DNA of 64,000 nt from CAWCVR01 sp963799105 (GCA_963799105.1 CAWCVR010000007.1:124001-188000); one strand, 5' to 3'; shown: positions 25,340 through 37,572, numbered from the stretch's first letter. A program made the numbers and translations. Notes: generated by a model not told the origin, from the letters alone.

Positions 25340-26644
25340 CTACTGGATGCGGACCAGGTGGTAGTTTTTCTTCCCCGCCCGCAGGAGGATAGCCCCCGGC
25401 CACTTGAGATCTTCGGGTGAGACGGTCTTCCGCGGCTGGTTCTGCCGTTGGTTGTTGAGGTAGACCCCACCGGCTTCGATGAGCTTGCGGGCCTCCCCCT
25501 TACTGGCCGCCAGGCGGGTACGCACCAGGAGATCGACCAGGGGAATGGAGGCTCGCAGGTCCGCAGCGGTCATGTTGGTGACGGGGACCTCGCCTGCCAG
25601 CATGGCCACGGTTTCCGGCCGGGGGACCTCGATGGAGGAGGAGAAGAGAATTCGGCTGGCGGCTTCCACGGCGCGGACGGTTTCGGCGCCGTGAATCAAT
25701 GCGGTACACTCGGCGGAGAGAACGCGCTGGGCTTCGCGTTGCCCGGGCCGCCGGGCAACCTCGACTTGCAGCGCGGCGATCGGTTCCGCCTCCAGGAAGG
25801 TAAAGAGCCTCAGGCAGGTCACGACGTCGGCATCGGCGGTCTGCAACCAGTATTGGTACAGTTGGTAGGGGCTGGTGCGCCGCGCATCCAGCCAGACGGC
25901 GCCTTCCTCGGTCTTGCCGAATTTCTTACCGGAAGAAGTGGTAAGCAGCGGAAAGGTGATGCCCTCGGCGCGAGTTCCCAAAATGCGGCGGATCAGTTCC
26001 TTGCCGGCCACGATATTGCCCCACTGATCGCTGCCGCCCATCTGGATGGTGCAATCCTGGCGTTGGCAGAGGTACAGGAAATCGTAGGCCTGCAGCAGCA
26101 TGTAGCTGAACTCGGTGAAGGAGATGCCCTGATCGCGCTCCTCCAGCCGGGTACGCACCGAGTCGCGCTTGATCATTTCATTGACGGAGAAGTGTTTGCC
26201 GATATCGCGCAGGAAGTCGACGAGGTTGAGCCGGGTCAGCCAGTCGACGTTGTTGAGCATGAGCGCGCGGTCGTCGGACGAGAGGTCAAAGAAGCGGCTC
26301 AACTGGACGCGGATGGCGGCGGCATTCTCTTCGGATTTTTCCTTGGTCAGCAAAACTCTTTCGCTGGCCTTGCCGCTGGGGTCGCCGATGAGGCCGGTCC
26401 CGCCGCCTACCAGCACCAGGGGACGGTGCCCGCGGCGTTGGGCGTGGGCCAGCGCCATGACGGGGATGAGGCTGCCGAGGTGGAGGCTATCGGCGGTGGG
26501 GTCGAAGCCCACGTACATGGTGCGGCGCCCGGCGGCCAGGAAGGCATCCAGGGTATCGCTGGTCACGGCTTCCAGGAAGCCGCGCCAGCGAAGCTCATCG
26601 AGGAAGGCGGAGGCGCCACCGCTTACCGGTTGATCTTGGGGCAT
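25340..26644 (-). CDS. tyrS: Tyrosyl-tRNA synthetase
   Basis: 434 residues. TMYVGFDPTADSLHLGSLIP holds the class I HLGS (HIGH) motif. GGGTGLIGDPSGK and QMGGSDQWGNI are TyrRS signatures for tyrosine binding. KKFGKTEEGAVWLD is the KMSKS-type loop. The C-terminal S4 RNA-binding domain (LAASKGEARKLIEAGGVYLN) is present. It charges tRNA-Tyr in the cytosol. ATG at 26644 is preferred; in-frame ATGs further upstream add a non-conserved lead. Confidence 0.95.
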   Translation of the reverse strand: MPQDQPVSGGASAFLDELRWRGFLEAVTSDTLDAFLAAGRRTMYVGFDPTADSLHLGSLIPVMALAHAQRRGHRPLVLVGGGTGLIGDPSGKASERVLLTKEKSEENAAAIRVQLSRFFDLSSDDRALMLNNVDWLTRLNLVDFLRDIGKHFSVNEMIKRDSVRTRLEERDQGISFTEFSYMLLQAYDFLYLCQRQDCTIQMGGSDQWGNIVAGKELIRRILGTRAEGITFPLLTTSSGKKFGKTEEGAVWLDARRTSPYQLYQYWLQTADADVVTCLRLFTFLEAEPIAALQVEVARRPGQREAQRVLSAECTALIHGAETVRAVEAASRILFSSSIEVPRPETVAMLAGEVPVTNMTAADLRASIPLVDLLVRTRLAASKGEARKLIEAGGVYLNNQRQNQPRKTVSPEDLKWPGAILLRAGKKNYHLVRIQ

Positions 26645-26722
26645 GGGATTTCCCATTTTCCCACAGCCGGGGGGGCGGGGTGGGGCGCCGGCCACCGTGC
26701 ATAGCCGGTTTGGGGAAGACCG

Positions 26723-26776
26723 GGGGACAGACAGCGAATTTCCGGCAAACTGCGCCGGAAATTCATGTCTGTCCCC
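26723..26776. repeat. 54-bp hairpin of the GGGGACAGACA type
   Basis: GGGGACAGACA (26723-26733) pairs with TGTCTGTCCCC (26766-26776), and GAATTTCCGGC (26736-26746) with GCCGGAAATTC (26754-26764), around a 7-nt loop. It lies between the end of the 775-residue secreted protein and tyrS on the same strand, so it may separate their transcripts. Confidence 0.75.
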
Positions 26777-26782
26777 GAGGGG

Positions 26783-29110
26783 CTACTGAATCGGCAACTG
26801 GACCGCGTTGCTGACGGTTCCGTTGATGGTCACGGTCAGCGAAGCGTTGGTTGCGGACGGCAGACCGGCGGGCACGACGAACTGCAACACGTCGACTCCG
26901 ACGGCTCCAGGCCAGGCGTAGGCACTCGATAGGGCGCTCGAAACGCCGCCGACCTGGACCGTGGCCGGGTCGGTGAGGAAGTAGACGGGCAACGCGGGCA
27001 CGGCGAATCCTTCGGGGCGGGCGGGAACGGTCTGGCCGAAGCCGGTGCCGAAGAGGGTGAGCGTTTCCCCGGCCTGCGCGGGCGCGGCGGAGGTTACGAG
27101 AGAGCCATCGGGGTGAGTGACCAGGCCGAACGTCACTCCGTCGGCGACCGACGACAGGAAGATACCGGGCGCATCGGCAGCCACCTGAAATACCTGCTCG
27201 ACGTCCGGCTGCCCTGGCGCACTGACGGTCAGCGTCTGGGCACCGGGCGGCAGGCCGGGCGGCAACTGGAAGTTGATCTGAGCGGGCGAGACGAAAAAGA
27301 GGGGCAACATCTGCGCGCCTATGCGGGCGGTGACGCCACCCAAAGTCTGGGCCATTGGCGACGAATTTCCCACGGCGGTGGCGGAGGCCAGATTAACGCC
27401 GAAAACCGAGGCCACCGAACCTGGTGCGAGCACGGCCTGCGGGGTAACGCCGGCGCCGTTGACGATCCCGGAAGGCAGGATGTAGGGCACCGGAACCAGC
27501 ATCGCCGTAATGGTCCGCGGAGCGGACATGGTAATCGACCCGGCGGCGGTTGGACCCGTCAGATCGCCGTTCCAGGAGCCGAACCTGAAACCCGGCAGAA
27601 CCGACGCCGAGACGTTGACGGTGGTTTGCGAATCGTAAAAACCGTCGAGGGACGACGGCTGTAAGGTGAAGTTGGCGCCGACCGAGGGATTGGCGCTGGC
27701 GGTCAGGGAGTTCATCAAATGATAGGCCGGGGCCGCGGTGACGGGGGCTGTGCCGAGCGTTACCAGGAGGTCGCCGTTGGCGGCGGTGCCGGTAGCGGTA
27801 GCGCCGTTGACGGACCACGAAAGGAAGTCCTGGCGCGATCCCGGCGAGACGGGCATGGATGCCGGCGCGCCCAAATCCACCTGCGCGCCCACCGACTGGT
27901 AGACGTTGCAGGGCAAGGCGCAGGACGAACCGTTGACGGTCACAGCCAAGCCGCTGACGGTGGCTGTCACAGTAAGTTGGGCCACCTGGGTGTAGGACGC
28001 GGTCAAGCGCAGGCCGTTGGCCGCCATGGCGGAGGTCACGGTCACGGTCTGAGTTGCGGGGCCGCCATTCGACCATTTGCTGAAATTCCAGATGCGGCCC
28101 TGGGCGTCGGTCTGCTGGGCGGGGGCCGAGACGGTGTGGATTTCTCCAACACCCCAAGTGAAATCGTAGGTGGGCCAGTTGGTCCGGCCGTCTATGCTCA
28201 GACTGAGCCCGGGCGGATCGGTGAAGAAACCGCTCAGTGCGGCGGGCACGAAGGTAGCGGTCAAGGTATCGGGGTTCACGACGGCGGCAACGGTGTAGGC
28301 GTGGGTGGAAGTGCCGCCATCGCTCCAGGAAGAGAACGCCCACCACTGACCCTGGAGATCCACTTGCGGCGAAATCACGCCCAAGGTATGGGTACTGCCC
28401 ACGCCCCATTGCACGGATGCAGGGGTGGTGATCGGGGTTCGATCCTGAAGAACCTGAAGGGTGCTGGGTACCGAGGCCAGGTTTATGGTGCGAGCCATCT
28501 GGAACAGCGGATAGAAGGTCATCGGCTGAGTGGCGGTAATGGTTTGCTGAAAGCCGAGTATGACGGTGCCGGAGTTGGTAGACCCCCAGCCGGCGAACAC
28601 GTAGCCGCTGTTGGGGAACGCCTGCAGGATCACTTGGGTGCCGGCCGCGACATAGATGCCGCCATTCTGGGTAAAGGGAGATCCGTTCATGAAAACCGTA
28701 CCCGGCGAAGCACAGTTTCCGCTGGGGCAACTGAAGAAATTGACGTTCACCGCGTATGCCGTGCTGTACATGGCCTGGTAATAGGAGATGGAGGGGTCGG
28801 CGGTGACGGTCACCTGGGTGCCTCCGAGGAGTGTTCCGCCCGCCCATTGCCAGCCCGAGAAGGTGTACTGGATATCGCCCATCAGGGAGCCTTGCATGGG
28901 CAGCGCATAGAGGAGATGCTTGCTTCCAGCGGGCCAGAGCGCGCCGGTGGTCTGGGTGAAGAACTGGCCATCGATGCTGAACGACAGGCCAGCCGGGTTG
29001 GTGGACACCTGAGTGATCGAGCTCTTCTGAGCTATGCCGAGGGGGGCCAGCGGCGCAAGAATCGCGACCGCCAGGAATAGGACAAGAGATTTCGAAACGA
29101 GTTGCTTCAT
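26783..29110 (-). CDS. Large secreted protein: beta-rich repeats plus TIGR03437 C-terminal domain
   Basis: 775 residues from the ATG at 29110, which starts a signal peptide (KSLVLFLAVAILAPLAPLGIAQ). Five or more ~75-residue repeats follow, built on phrases such as FSGWQWAGG, FAGWGSTNSG, FSSWSDGGTSTH and FSKWSNGGPATQ. These W-x-x-GG units match the divergent InlB B-repeat/bacterial-repeat type found in adhesins. The last ~220 residues (GVTPQAVLAPGSVASVFG, PLFFVSPAQINFQLP, LFGTGFGQTVP) form the Solibacter-type TIGR03437 domain. Surface or extracellular location is likely; ligand unknown. It is divergent from a second TIGR03437 protein. Confidence 0.85.
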   Translation of the reverse strand: MKQLVSKSLVLFLAVAILAPLAPLGIAQKSSITQVSTNPAGLSFSIDGQFFTQTTGALWPAGSKHLLYALPMQGSLMGDIQYTFSGWQWAGGTLLGGTQVTVTADPSISYYQAMYSTAYAVNVNFFSCPSGNCASPGTVFMNGSPFTQNGGIYVAAGTQVILQAFPNSGYVFAGWGSTNSGTVILGFQQTITATQPMTFYPLFQMARTINLASVPSTLQVLQDRTPITTPASVQWGVGSTHTLGVISPQVDLQGQWWAFSSWSDGGTSTHAYTVAAVVNPDTLTATFVPAALSGFFTDPPGLSLSIDGRTNWPTYDFTWGVGEIHTVSAPAQQTDAQGRIWNFSKWSNGGPATQTVTVTSAMAANGLRLTASYTQVAQLTVTATVSGLAVTVNGSSCALPCNVYQSVGAQVDLGAPASMPVSPGSRQDFLSWSVNGATATGTAANGDLLVTLGTAPVTAAPAYHLMNSLTASANPSVGANFTLQPSSLDGFYDSQTTVNVSASVLPGFRFGSWNGDLTGPTAAGSITMSAPRTITAMLVPVPYILPSGIVNGAGVTPQAVLAPGSVASVFGVNLASATAVGNSSPMAQTLGGVTARIGAQMLPLFFVSPAQINFQLPPGLPPGAQTLTVSAPGQPDVEQVFQVAADAPGIFLSSVADGVTFGLVTHPDGSLVTSAAPAQAGETLTLFGTGFGQTVPARPEGFAVPALPVYFLTDPATVQVGGVSSALSSAYAWPGAVGVDVLQFVVPAGLPSATNASLTVTINGTVSNAVQLPIQ

Positions 29111-29294
29111 GACCGCCCGATCCCGGCCGCCGTGATATTGGCGCTTGAAGGCGCATTGGCCGAAAAGCCGGTACGGTCGCAGTATATTCGTAAACCCGCA
29201 GAAATACACGGCTAACTTTGGTAATGCGCCTTCTACTAGCCATTTCGATCATTGATTCCAGCGTTTCGAAGTTCTGTAATCGGAACGTCGAAGA

Positions 29295-32200
29295 ATGCCT
29301 ATGCGCCGTACAGGGTTCCTTATTCCGATTGCGATCGCTGCATTGACTGCGAGCGTCGCGGCTTCCGCCACCGCCGGTTTCGGGACAGTCGTTCCGATCG
29401 GCGGCACGGCTTCCGACATCTGTCTGGACGAGGGGCGCGGTGTGCTTTACATCGCGAACCTCGGCGGCAACACCATCCAGGTGATGTCAACAGCCAACAA
29501 CACGATCCAAACCTCGATCAATGTGGCTCCGAACCCGATATCCATGTCGCTGTCACCGGACGGGCAGTACCTTCTGGTGGCGCACTATGGGAATTGGACG
29601 GCCACGGATCCGAACAAGAACCTGATCACGCTGATTCACCTGGCGGACCACACCAGCGTGACGTACAACACGTACGATCCTCCCCTGGGAGTGGCCTTCG
29701 TGAACACGAACCAGGCACTGATAGTGACCACCACGTCGTTCCTGCGCTTCGATCCGGTTTCCGGCCAGATATCGGTGATCGCCACACTGGCGAGCCTGTC
29801 GACGGCTTTGCCAGTGACCCTGGCAACCTTTCCGGGACAGATTTCGGAAACGGCGCTGACGGTGTCCGCCGACGGCTCGACGGTGTGGGGCGTGGGTGGC
29901 GCGGGCACGGGCACGCAGGTGATCTATCAGTATTTCGCGCGCACCAACTCGATGTCGGCGGTGGGCGACGTTTCTTCGCCCCCATTGCTGCCGAGGGTGA
30001 GCGTATCCTCGGACGGTTCGGCCGCCATTGTCGGATGGGCCTTATTCTCCATCAGAGGCTACCTTTCCGGCCGGTATCCGGACGTGCTCAGTTCGACCAA
30101 TATCACGGGCCACGTAATCGATTCAAAGAACGCCCTCGTCTATGGTCAATTTCCCGACGCATCCCAGCCAACCGGGCCGCCGATAGCTTCGGCGACGCCC
30201 AACATTCTGCCGGCGATGCTCATTATGGATTTAGACAATCTCACGGTGCGCGACCGCATCACGATTCCGGAGAACATGGTGGGGCGGGCGATTCTGAACT
30301 CGACGGCGAAGACCATATACGCGATCTCGGACAGCGGCGTGATGGTACTGCCGGTCGGGAACCTGAACCAGTATCATCGTCTCGCGTCCTCGGCGGAGGA
30401 CGTCCTTATTCAGACGAACTTCTGCAACAGCGGCAGCACCACGCAGACCCTGACGATTACGGATCCGGGCGGCGGGAACACCGATTTCGTGCTGACCGCC
30501 AGCCAGGCCGGCGTGACCATTTCGCCATCGGCGGGAGTGACTCCGGCGAAGGTGCAGATCAGCATCGATTCGAGGACATTCGCCGCCACCGGCGGCACCA
30601 CCGTGGTCGCACTGACGCTCAGTTCCACGACGGCGGTCAATCAGCCGAACCCGGTGCGTCTCCTGGTCAGCAATCCCGATTCGAACCAGCGCGGCACCAT
30701 CGTGGACGTTCCGGGCACGCTTACGGATATTCTGCCCGACGCGGCCCGCAGCCGGTTCTATATTCTCCGTCAGGACAAGAACCAGGTCCTGGTGTTCGAC
30801 GCGAACACGACGCAGCTTCTCGCCACGCTGCGCACCGCCACGACTCCCTCGATGATGGGGTTCACCATCGACCAGAAGTTTTTGCTGGTGGGGAACAACG
30901 ACTCGCAACTGGTGAACATGTACGACCTGGACGCCTTGAAGCCGGCGGCGTTCCCGATCGTTCTGCCGGCCGGCCACTATGGCCGATCGATCGCGGCTTC
31001 CAATAAGCAATTGATGGTGCTGGCCCGCAACGAGGCCGACGGCACCGGAGTCATCGACACCGTCACGCTGGCCAATTACTCCGCCAGCATCCTGCCGACC
31101 CTGGGCGACTGGGGGAACAAGCTAACGCCGACGGCGGTTCTGAGCCCGTCGCCCAATGGCGCCACGATCATGGTGGCGGGGCCGGACGGCAACGTGCTGC
31201 TGTACGACGCCCAATCGGACAACTTCACGGTTTCGCGCAAGGACATGGTGGCACTGTCGGGCGCGTTCGCATCGTCGGCCTACAACACGTACGTGATCGG
31301 CGGCACGGTATTCAACGCATCGCTGGTGCCGCAATCGACGCTCAGCGTGCCGACGGGAGCGAAGGCTTCCGGTTTCTACTTCACGGGCACGGGAGGCTAC
31401 CTGGTGACCGCGGGGACGTCCTCGGGCCCGGGAATAATCCAGAACCTGCCCAGCCTGCAGAGCGGCTCCGTGGCGCCGATTTCCATTATCGAGGCCCCGC
31501 TGCTGCCCAACGCGTCCGGCGCCGTGACCAGCACTTCGACATCGGGCACGGTATCCACCGGGGGAAGCGGCAGCGGCAGCACCAGCGTCTATACTCAGTA
31601 CAGCTTTACACGGACGATCGCGCCGCTGACATCGAGCGGCACGATTATCGTTCTGACGACTTCCGGCTTCACGGTGCTTTCGGCGAACTACGCCGCCGCC
31701 ACCGCGCCGCCGCAGATTACGAGCGTGGTCAACGCCGCCAACGGACAACTGCCGGTAGCCCCCGGCGGTCTGATCAGCGTGTACGGCCAGCAGATGAGCC
31801 CGGTCAACATGGCGACCTCGCAGATTCCGCTGCCCACCGCGCTGGCCCAGAGCTGCCTGGTGGTGAACGGCGCGCCGATACCTCTGCTGTTCGTATCGGC
31901 GACACAGGTCAACGCGCAACTGCCATTCAATGTGATCGGCAACTGCACGATGGCGGTTCACACGCCCGCGGGCATCAGCAACAACTTCATGTTCACCGTC
32001 TTGCCGGCGGCGCCGGCGGTTTTTCAGGCCGGTGTCGTGGATGGTGTGGCGACAGCGACGATCGTGCGCGCGGACAACGGCCAACTGGTCACGCCCACCA
32101 ATCCGGTTCATCCCAAGGATACGATCGTGATCTACCTGACGGGTATGGGAGGGACGTTCCCGGCTATCGACGCCGGCCTGGCGTCCCCGTACAGTCCGCT

Positions 32201-32408
32201 GGCTTCGGCCACGATCGTGCCCAAGGTCACGCTGGGCGGCGCGGCCCTTCAGGTCCAGTATGCGGGCCTGACGCCGGGCACGGTGGGGCTCTATCAGATC
32301 AATGCCTACGTCCCTCCGAGCGGCGTGCCGCAGGGATTGAGCATACCGCTGACGATCGACCAGGGCGGCTCCGAGACCACCTTAGACGTGCGCGTGGTCA
32401 ACCCGTAG
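29295..32408 (+). CDS. Large secreted beta-propeller-like protein with TIGR03437 C-terminal domain
   Basis: 1037 residues with a signal peptide (LIPIAIAALTASVAASATA). The N-terminal half has YVTN-type propeller units: DEGRGVLYIANLGGNTIQVM, SLSPDGQYLLVAHYG and RSRFYILRQDKNQVLVFD. A central Ig-like segment (FCNSGSTTQTLTITDPGGGN) separates two propeller stretches. The C-terminal ~230 residues (VVNAANGQLPVAPGGLISVY, PLLFVSATQVNAQLPF, IYLTGMGG) are TIGR03437. The ATG at 29295 or 29301 fits. The 184-bp gap to the divergent partner should hold both promoters. Confidence 0.85.
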   Translation: MPMRRTGFLIPIAIAALTASVAASATAGFGTVVPIGGTASDICLDEGRGVLYIANLGGNTIQVMSTANNTIQTSINVAPNPISMSLSPDGQYLLVAHYGNWTATDPNKNLITLIHLADHTSVTYNTYDPPLGVAFVNTNQALIVTTTSFLRFDPVSGQISVIATLASLSTALPVTLATFPGQISETALTVSADGSTVWGVGGAGTGTQVIYQYFARTNSMSAVGDVSSPPLLPRVSVSSDGSAAIVGWALFSIRGYLSGRYPDVLSSTNITGHVIDSKNALVYGQFPDASQPTGPPIASATPNILPAMLIMDLDNLTVRDRITIPENMVGRAILNSTAKTIYAISDSGVMVLPVGNLNQYHRLASSAEDVLIQTNFCNSGSTTQTLTITDPGGGNTDFVLTASQAGVTISPSAGVTPAKVQISIDSRTFAATGGTTVVALTLSSTTAVNQPNPVRLLVSNPDSNQRGTIVDVPGTLTDILPDAARSRFYILRQDKNQVLVFDANTTQLLATLRTATTPSMMGFTIDQKFLLVGNNDSQLVNMYDLDALKPAAFPIVLPAGHYGRSIAASNKQLMVLARNEADGTGVIDTVTLANYSASILPTLGDWGNKLTPTAVLSPSPNGATIMVAGPDGNVLLYDAQSDNFTVSRKDMVALSGAFASSAYNTYVIGGTVFNASLVPQSTLSVPTGAKASGFYFTGTGGYLVTAGTSSGPGIIQNLPSLQSGSVAPISIIEAPLLPNASGAVTSTSTSGTVSTGGSGSGSTSVYTQYSFTRTIAPLTSSGTIIVLTTSGFTVLSANYAAATAPPQITSVVNAANGQLPVAPGGLISVYGQQMSPVNMATSQIPLPTALAQSCLVVNGAPIPLLFVSATQVNAQLPFNVIGNCTMAVHTPAGISNNFMFTVLPAAPAVFQAGVVDGVATATIVRADNGQLVTPTNPVHPKDTIVIYLTGMGGTFPAIDAGLASPYSPLASATIVPKVTLGGAALQVQYAGLTPGTVGLYQINAYVPPSGVPQGLSIPLTIDQGGSETTLDVRVVNP

Positions 32409-32429
32409 ACGGCTGGCAAGGAGAGACAC

Positions 32430-33068
32430 ATGAGAACGATAGCGATTGAAGTTCTGCTTCTGGCCACGGCGGCCGTCTGCGCGCAGGCGCAACAGTGGGA
32501 ATTCGGAGGCTTGGGCGGCGGAGCGTTTCTGAATCACGTCTCGGTGACGGCGCCCGCCGGCTCGGCCACGGCCGGATTCCAACCTGGGGGCGTTTTCGGC
32601 GCATTTCTCGGGCAGAACATGTCGTCGCACATCGGTGGCGAGGTTCGCTACGAGTACTTCATGAGCAACCTCGAGTTGAAGAGCGGCGGCGCCTCGGCTA
32701 CCTTCTCCGGCCAGGCGCACGCCGTTCATTACGATCTGCTGTTTCACACGCATTCGAAGACATCGTCGGTTCAGCTCTTCGCTGCCGTGGGCGGCGGCAT
32801 GAAGCTGTTCCGCGGAACCGGCGCGGAGGCTGCCACGCAGCCCCTATACCAGTTCGGGTACTTCACCAAGAGCCAAACCGTTAAACCGATGGGCGATTTC
32901 GGCGGCGGCGTGCGCTTCAGCCTGAGCAAGCACGTGTTCATGCGCGTCGAAGTCCGCGACTTCGTCACCGCGTTCCCGACGCAGGTGCTCATGCCGCCGG
33001 CGAACGCCAAATACGGCTCGATCCTGCACGACATCGTGCCTATGGCCGGTTTGTCGTACTTGTTCTAG
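32430..33068 (+). CDS. Outer-membrane beta-barrel protein
   Basis: 212 residues. A signal peptide (IEVLLLATAAVCAQAQQ) precedes alternating strands (WEFGGLGGGAFL, HIGGEVRYEYF, HAVHYDLLFH, VQLFAAVGGGMKLF, DFGGGVRFSLS, FMRVEVRDF). It ends in the aromatic-last strand PMAGLSYLF, typical of BAM-inserted barrels. About eight strands fit the OmpX/OmpA-like size. GGAGAGACAC just before the ATG supplies a ribosome site. The gap of 21 bp suggests co-transcription with the TIGR03437 gene upstream. Confidence 0.8.
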   Translation: MRTIAIEVLLLATAAVCAQAQQWEFGGLGGGAFLNHVSVTAPAGSATAGFQPGGVFGAFLGQNMSSHIGGEVRYEYFMSNLELKSGGASATFSGQAHAVHYDLLFHTHSKTSSVQLFAAVGGGMKLFRGTGAEAATQPLYQFGYFTKSQTVKPMGDFGGGVRFSLSKHVFMRVEVRDFVTAFPTQVLMPPANAKYGSILHDIVPMAGLSYLF

Positions 33069-33184
33069 GCTGTCATTTGCCGGCGGCATGCGGCCACGGG
33101 CGAGTTGCGCTCACCTGGACCGATTGCCAACCGGTCCGCAGGTTGCCAACCTGCCGCACGTTTTTGCGTTATCGTAAACCATGA

Positions 33185-33883
33185 ATGGACGAGGCCTACA
33201 TCCGCGCCCGGGATTTGACTAAAGTCTACAAGTCGGGGGCGTCCGAACTGGTGGTTTTCGCGGACCTCTCTCTCGACGTGAAGCGGGGGGAAATGCTGGC
33301 GCTGGTTGGCGAATCCGGCTGCGGCAAGTCCACGCTACTGCACCTTCTGGGCGGCCTCGACAGGCCTTCAAGGGGAACGATACACTACCAGGAAAGAGAG
33401 ATTTCGGGCCTCGCCAACCCGGAACAGGCCGATTTTCGCAACCGGGAGATCGGTTTTGTGTGGCAGACTCACTACCTGCTGCCGGAGTTCACGGCGCTGG
33501 AGAACGTGATGATGCCGTTGCTGATCCGGGGCGTGCCTCATCCGGCGGCGGCCGCGGAAGCGCGCGCGAGGCTGGATGAGGTGGAGTTGGGCCAACGGTC
33601 GTCGCACCGCGCCGGGGAACTGTCGGGAGGCGAACAGCAGCGGGTGGCGCTGGCCCGGGCGCTGGCCGGGTCTCCCGCGGTGTTGCTGGCGGACGAACCC
33701 ACGGGAAACCTGGACTTCCGGACCGCGGAGACGGTTTTTCTGCTTTTGTCGAACCTGCATCGTTCGCACGGGCTCACGTCCGTCATCGTCACTCACAATC
33801 CGTATTTCGCGCGGCGATGCGACCGGGTGCTCAATTTGCAGAGGGAAGGCTTAACGCCGGGCGGCGGGGCGGGGGCGGCGTAG
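33185..33883 (+). CDS. ABC transporter ATPase, LolD/MacB type, 3' end merged with a minisatellite
   Basis: 232 residues. Walker A is GESGCGKST, the Q-loop lies in IGFVWQTHYLLPEFTALENV, the signature is LSGGEQQRVALARAL, Walker B is VLLADEPTGNLD, and the H-loop is SVIVTHN. All catalytic motifs are intact. The lipoprotein-release/MacB class normally sits beside an FtsX-like permease; none is adjacent here. The last ten residues (LTPGGGAGAA) are encoded by the first units of the 15-bp repeat, whose TAG makes the stop. The ancestral C-terminus may have been overwritten. Confidence 0.88.
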   Translation: MDEAYIRARDLTKVYKSGASELVVFADLSLDVKRGEMLALVGESGCGKSTLLHLLGGLDRPSRGTIHYQEREISGLANPEQADFRNREIGFVWQTHYLLPEFTALENVMMPLLIRGVPHPAAAAEARARLDEVELGQRSSHRAGELSGGEQQRVALARALAGSPAVLLADEPTGNLDFRTAETVFLLLSNLHRSHGLTSVIVTHNPYFARRCDRVLNLQREGLTPGGGAGAA

Positions 33884-34318
33884 GGGTGGGCGGCGTAGGG
33901 GTGGGCGGCGTAGGGGTGGGCGGCGTAGGGGTGGGCGGCGTAGGGGTGGGCGGCGTAGGGGTGGGCGGCGCAGGAGCGGGCGGCGTAGGGGTGGGCGGCG
34001 TAGGGGTGGGCGGCGTAGGGGTGGGCGGCGTAGGGGTGGGCGGCGCAGGAGCGGGCGGCGTAGGGGTGGGCGGCGTAGGGGTGGGCGGCGTAGGGGTGGG
34101 CGGCGTAGGGGTGGGCGGCGTAGGGGTGGGCGGCGCAGGAGCGGGCGGCGCAGGAGCGGGCGGCGTAGGGGTGGGCGGCGTAGGGGTGGGCGGCGTAGGG
34201 GTGGGCGGCGCAGGAGTGGGCGGCGCAGGAGTGGGCGGCGGGGCGGGGGCGGCGTAGGAGTGGGCGGCGTAGGAGTGGGCGGCGTAGGAGTGGGCGGCGT
34301 AGGAGTGGGCGGCACGGC
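33860..34318. repeat. 15-bp GC-rich minisatellite, about 30 units
   Basis: The unit GTGGGCGGCGTAGGG repeats with exact 15-bp phase for ~460 bp. Variants carry CAGGA or TAGGA in place of TAGGG, and one longer unit (GGGGCGGGGGCGGCG) occurs near both ends (33866-33880 and 34240-34254). One plus frame encodes VGVGG repeats, one minus frame PTPTP repeats; these are consequences of the unit length, not evidence of a gene. It lies between the ABC ATPase stop and clpC. Confidence 0.95.
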
Positions 34319-34390
34319 GCCGGGCAACCAGGAAAACTCGCATCCCGAGTGCGCCGGGGAGTATCTTTAAATCATAGGGGGCTTCACATT

Positions 34391-36895
<2,505 letters not shown>

Positions 36896-36904
36896 GCCGG
36901 GGGC

Positions 36905-36950
36905 AGCAAGACATGAATGGCCACAGATGAACACAGATGAACACAGATAG
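36905..36950. repeat. Tandem CACAGATGAA repeat
   Basis: CACAGATGAACACAGATGAA (36921-36940) followed by CACAGATAGG is a scattered intergenic repeat also present near 24770 in inverse form. It marks the junction between clpC and the truncated membrane-protein fragment. Confidence 0.65.
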
Positions 36951-36984
36951 GCATAAGACGGTTCTTTCTTAAGGGATTGGTTCG

Positions 36985-37278
36985 GTGGCGTGGTGGGTTG
37001 CGACCGGCGACCTGCGCGCCTACGGGCTGGTGCAGTTTTACCCGGTGGCGGCGCTGCCGCCGATGGTGGGGCTGTTCCCGCCGCGCTACACCGGGACGCG
37101 CGGTCTCTGGGCCATGGTGGGGTTCTATGTGCTGGCGAAGGTGCTGGAGTCCTTCGATAGCTCGATCGCGGCGGTGCTCTCCACCGGCGGCCATCCGTGG
37201 AAGCACCTCGCGGCCGCGGCGGCCATGTGGTGTTACGTGAAGACCGTGGCCGGGAGAACCGGGATTCCGCGTCTGTAG
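36985..37278 (+). pseudogene. C-terminal fragment of a ceramidase-like membrane protein
   Basis: 97 codons with three hydrophobic helices (LVQFYPVAALPPMVGLFPP, WAMVGFYVLAKVLESFD, PWKHLAAAAAMWCYVKTVAG). The pattern GDLRAYGLVQFYP...K-x-LE...G-HPWKHL matches the last third of small alkaline-ceramidase-like membrane proteins. These are normally ~250 residues, and the N-terminal two thirds are missing. The sequence upstream is repeat DNA. I infer a truncated remnant, though translation of the fragment cannot be excluded. Confidence 0.55.
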
Positions 37279-37327
37279 GGATGTTTGAGTACTCTGCCAG
37301 AACCAACTGTGGGCGTATACTGCAAGC

Positions 37328-37531
37328 ATGACACTCAAGAATGCGGCGCTGTTCGCGCTGATCGGGTCGATTTTGCTGACGGTTCTGCTGGGGGCCGGCT
37401 TGGTCCGCGACCTATTGAGTTTTGTGAGCGGAGCGGTTGCCGCGATCACGTTGCTCAAATCCGGAGTTTATTTTCTGGCGAGCCTGAGTGCGGCGGTATT
37501 CCTTTACGTATTTCACAAAGCCCAATCTTGA
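37328..37531 (+). CDS. Small two-helix membrane protein, unknown
   Basis: 67 residues: NAALFALIGSILLTVLLGAG and GAVAAITLLKSGVYFLASLSAAVFLYVF. TATACT ends 7 nt before the ATG, giving an almost leaderless transcript. No family recognised. Composition and helix design look genuine. Confidence 0.55.
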   Translation: MTLKNAALFALIGSILLTVLLGAGLVRDLLSFVSGAVAAITLLKSGVYFLASLSAAVFLYVFHKAQS

Positions 37532-37572
37532 TCCAACCGGGGGCGAGCGGCAATCCGGTGTACAGTTGATCT

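Noticed and set aside
24763..25392. 209-codon plus-strand frame between the regulator and tyrS
   Set aside because: The second half is antisense to the tyrS end and the first half has no clear family; possibly a remnant, not annotated as a gene.
33860..34318. CRISPR array
   Set aside because: Units are 15 bp and contiguous, without unique spacers, and there are no cas genes.
33817..34343. Gly-Val and Pro-Thr repeat proteins encoded by the minisatellite
   Set aside because: A 15-bp unit keeps several frames open on both strands by arithmetic; there is no start context or conserved flank.
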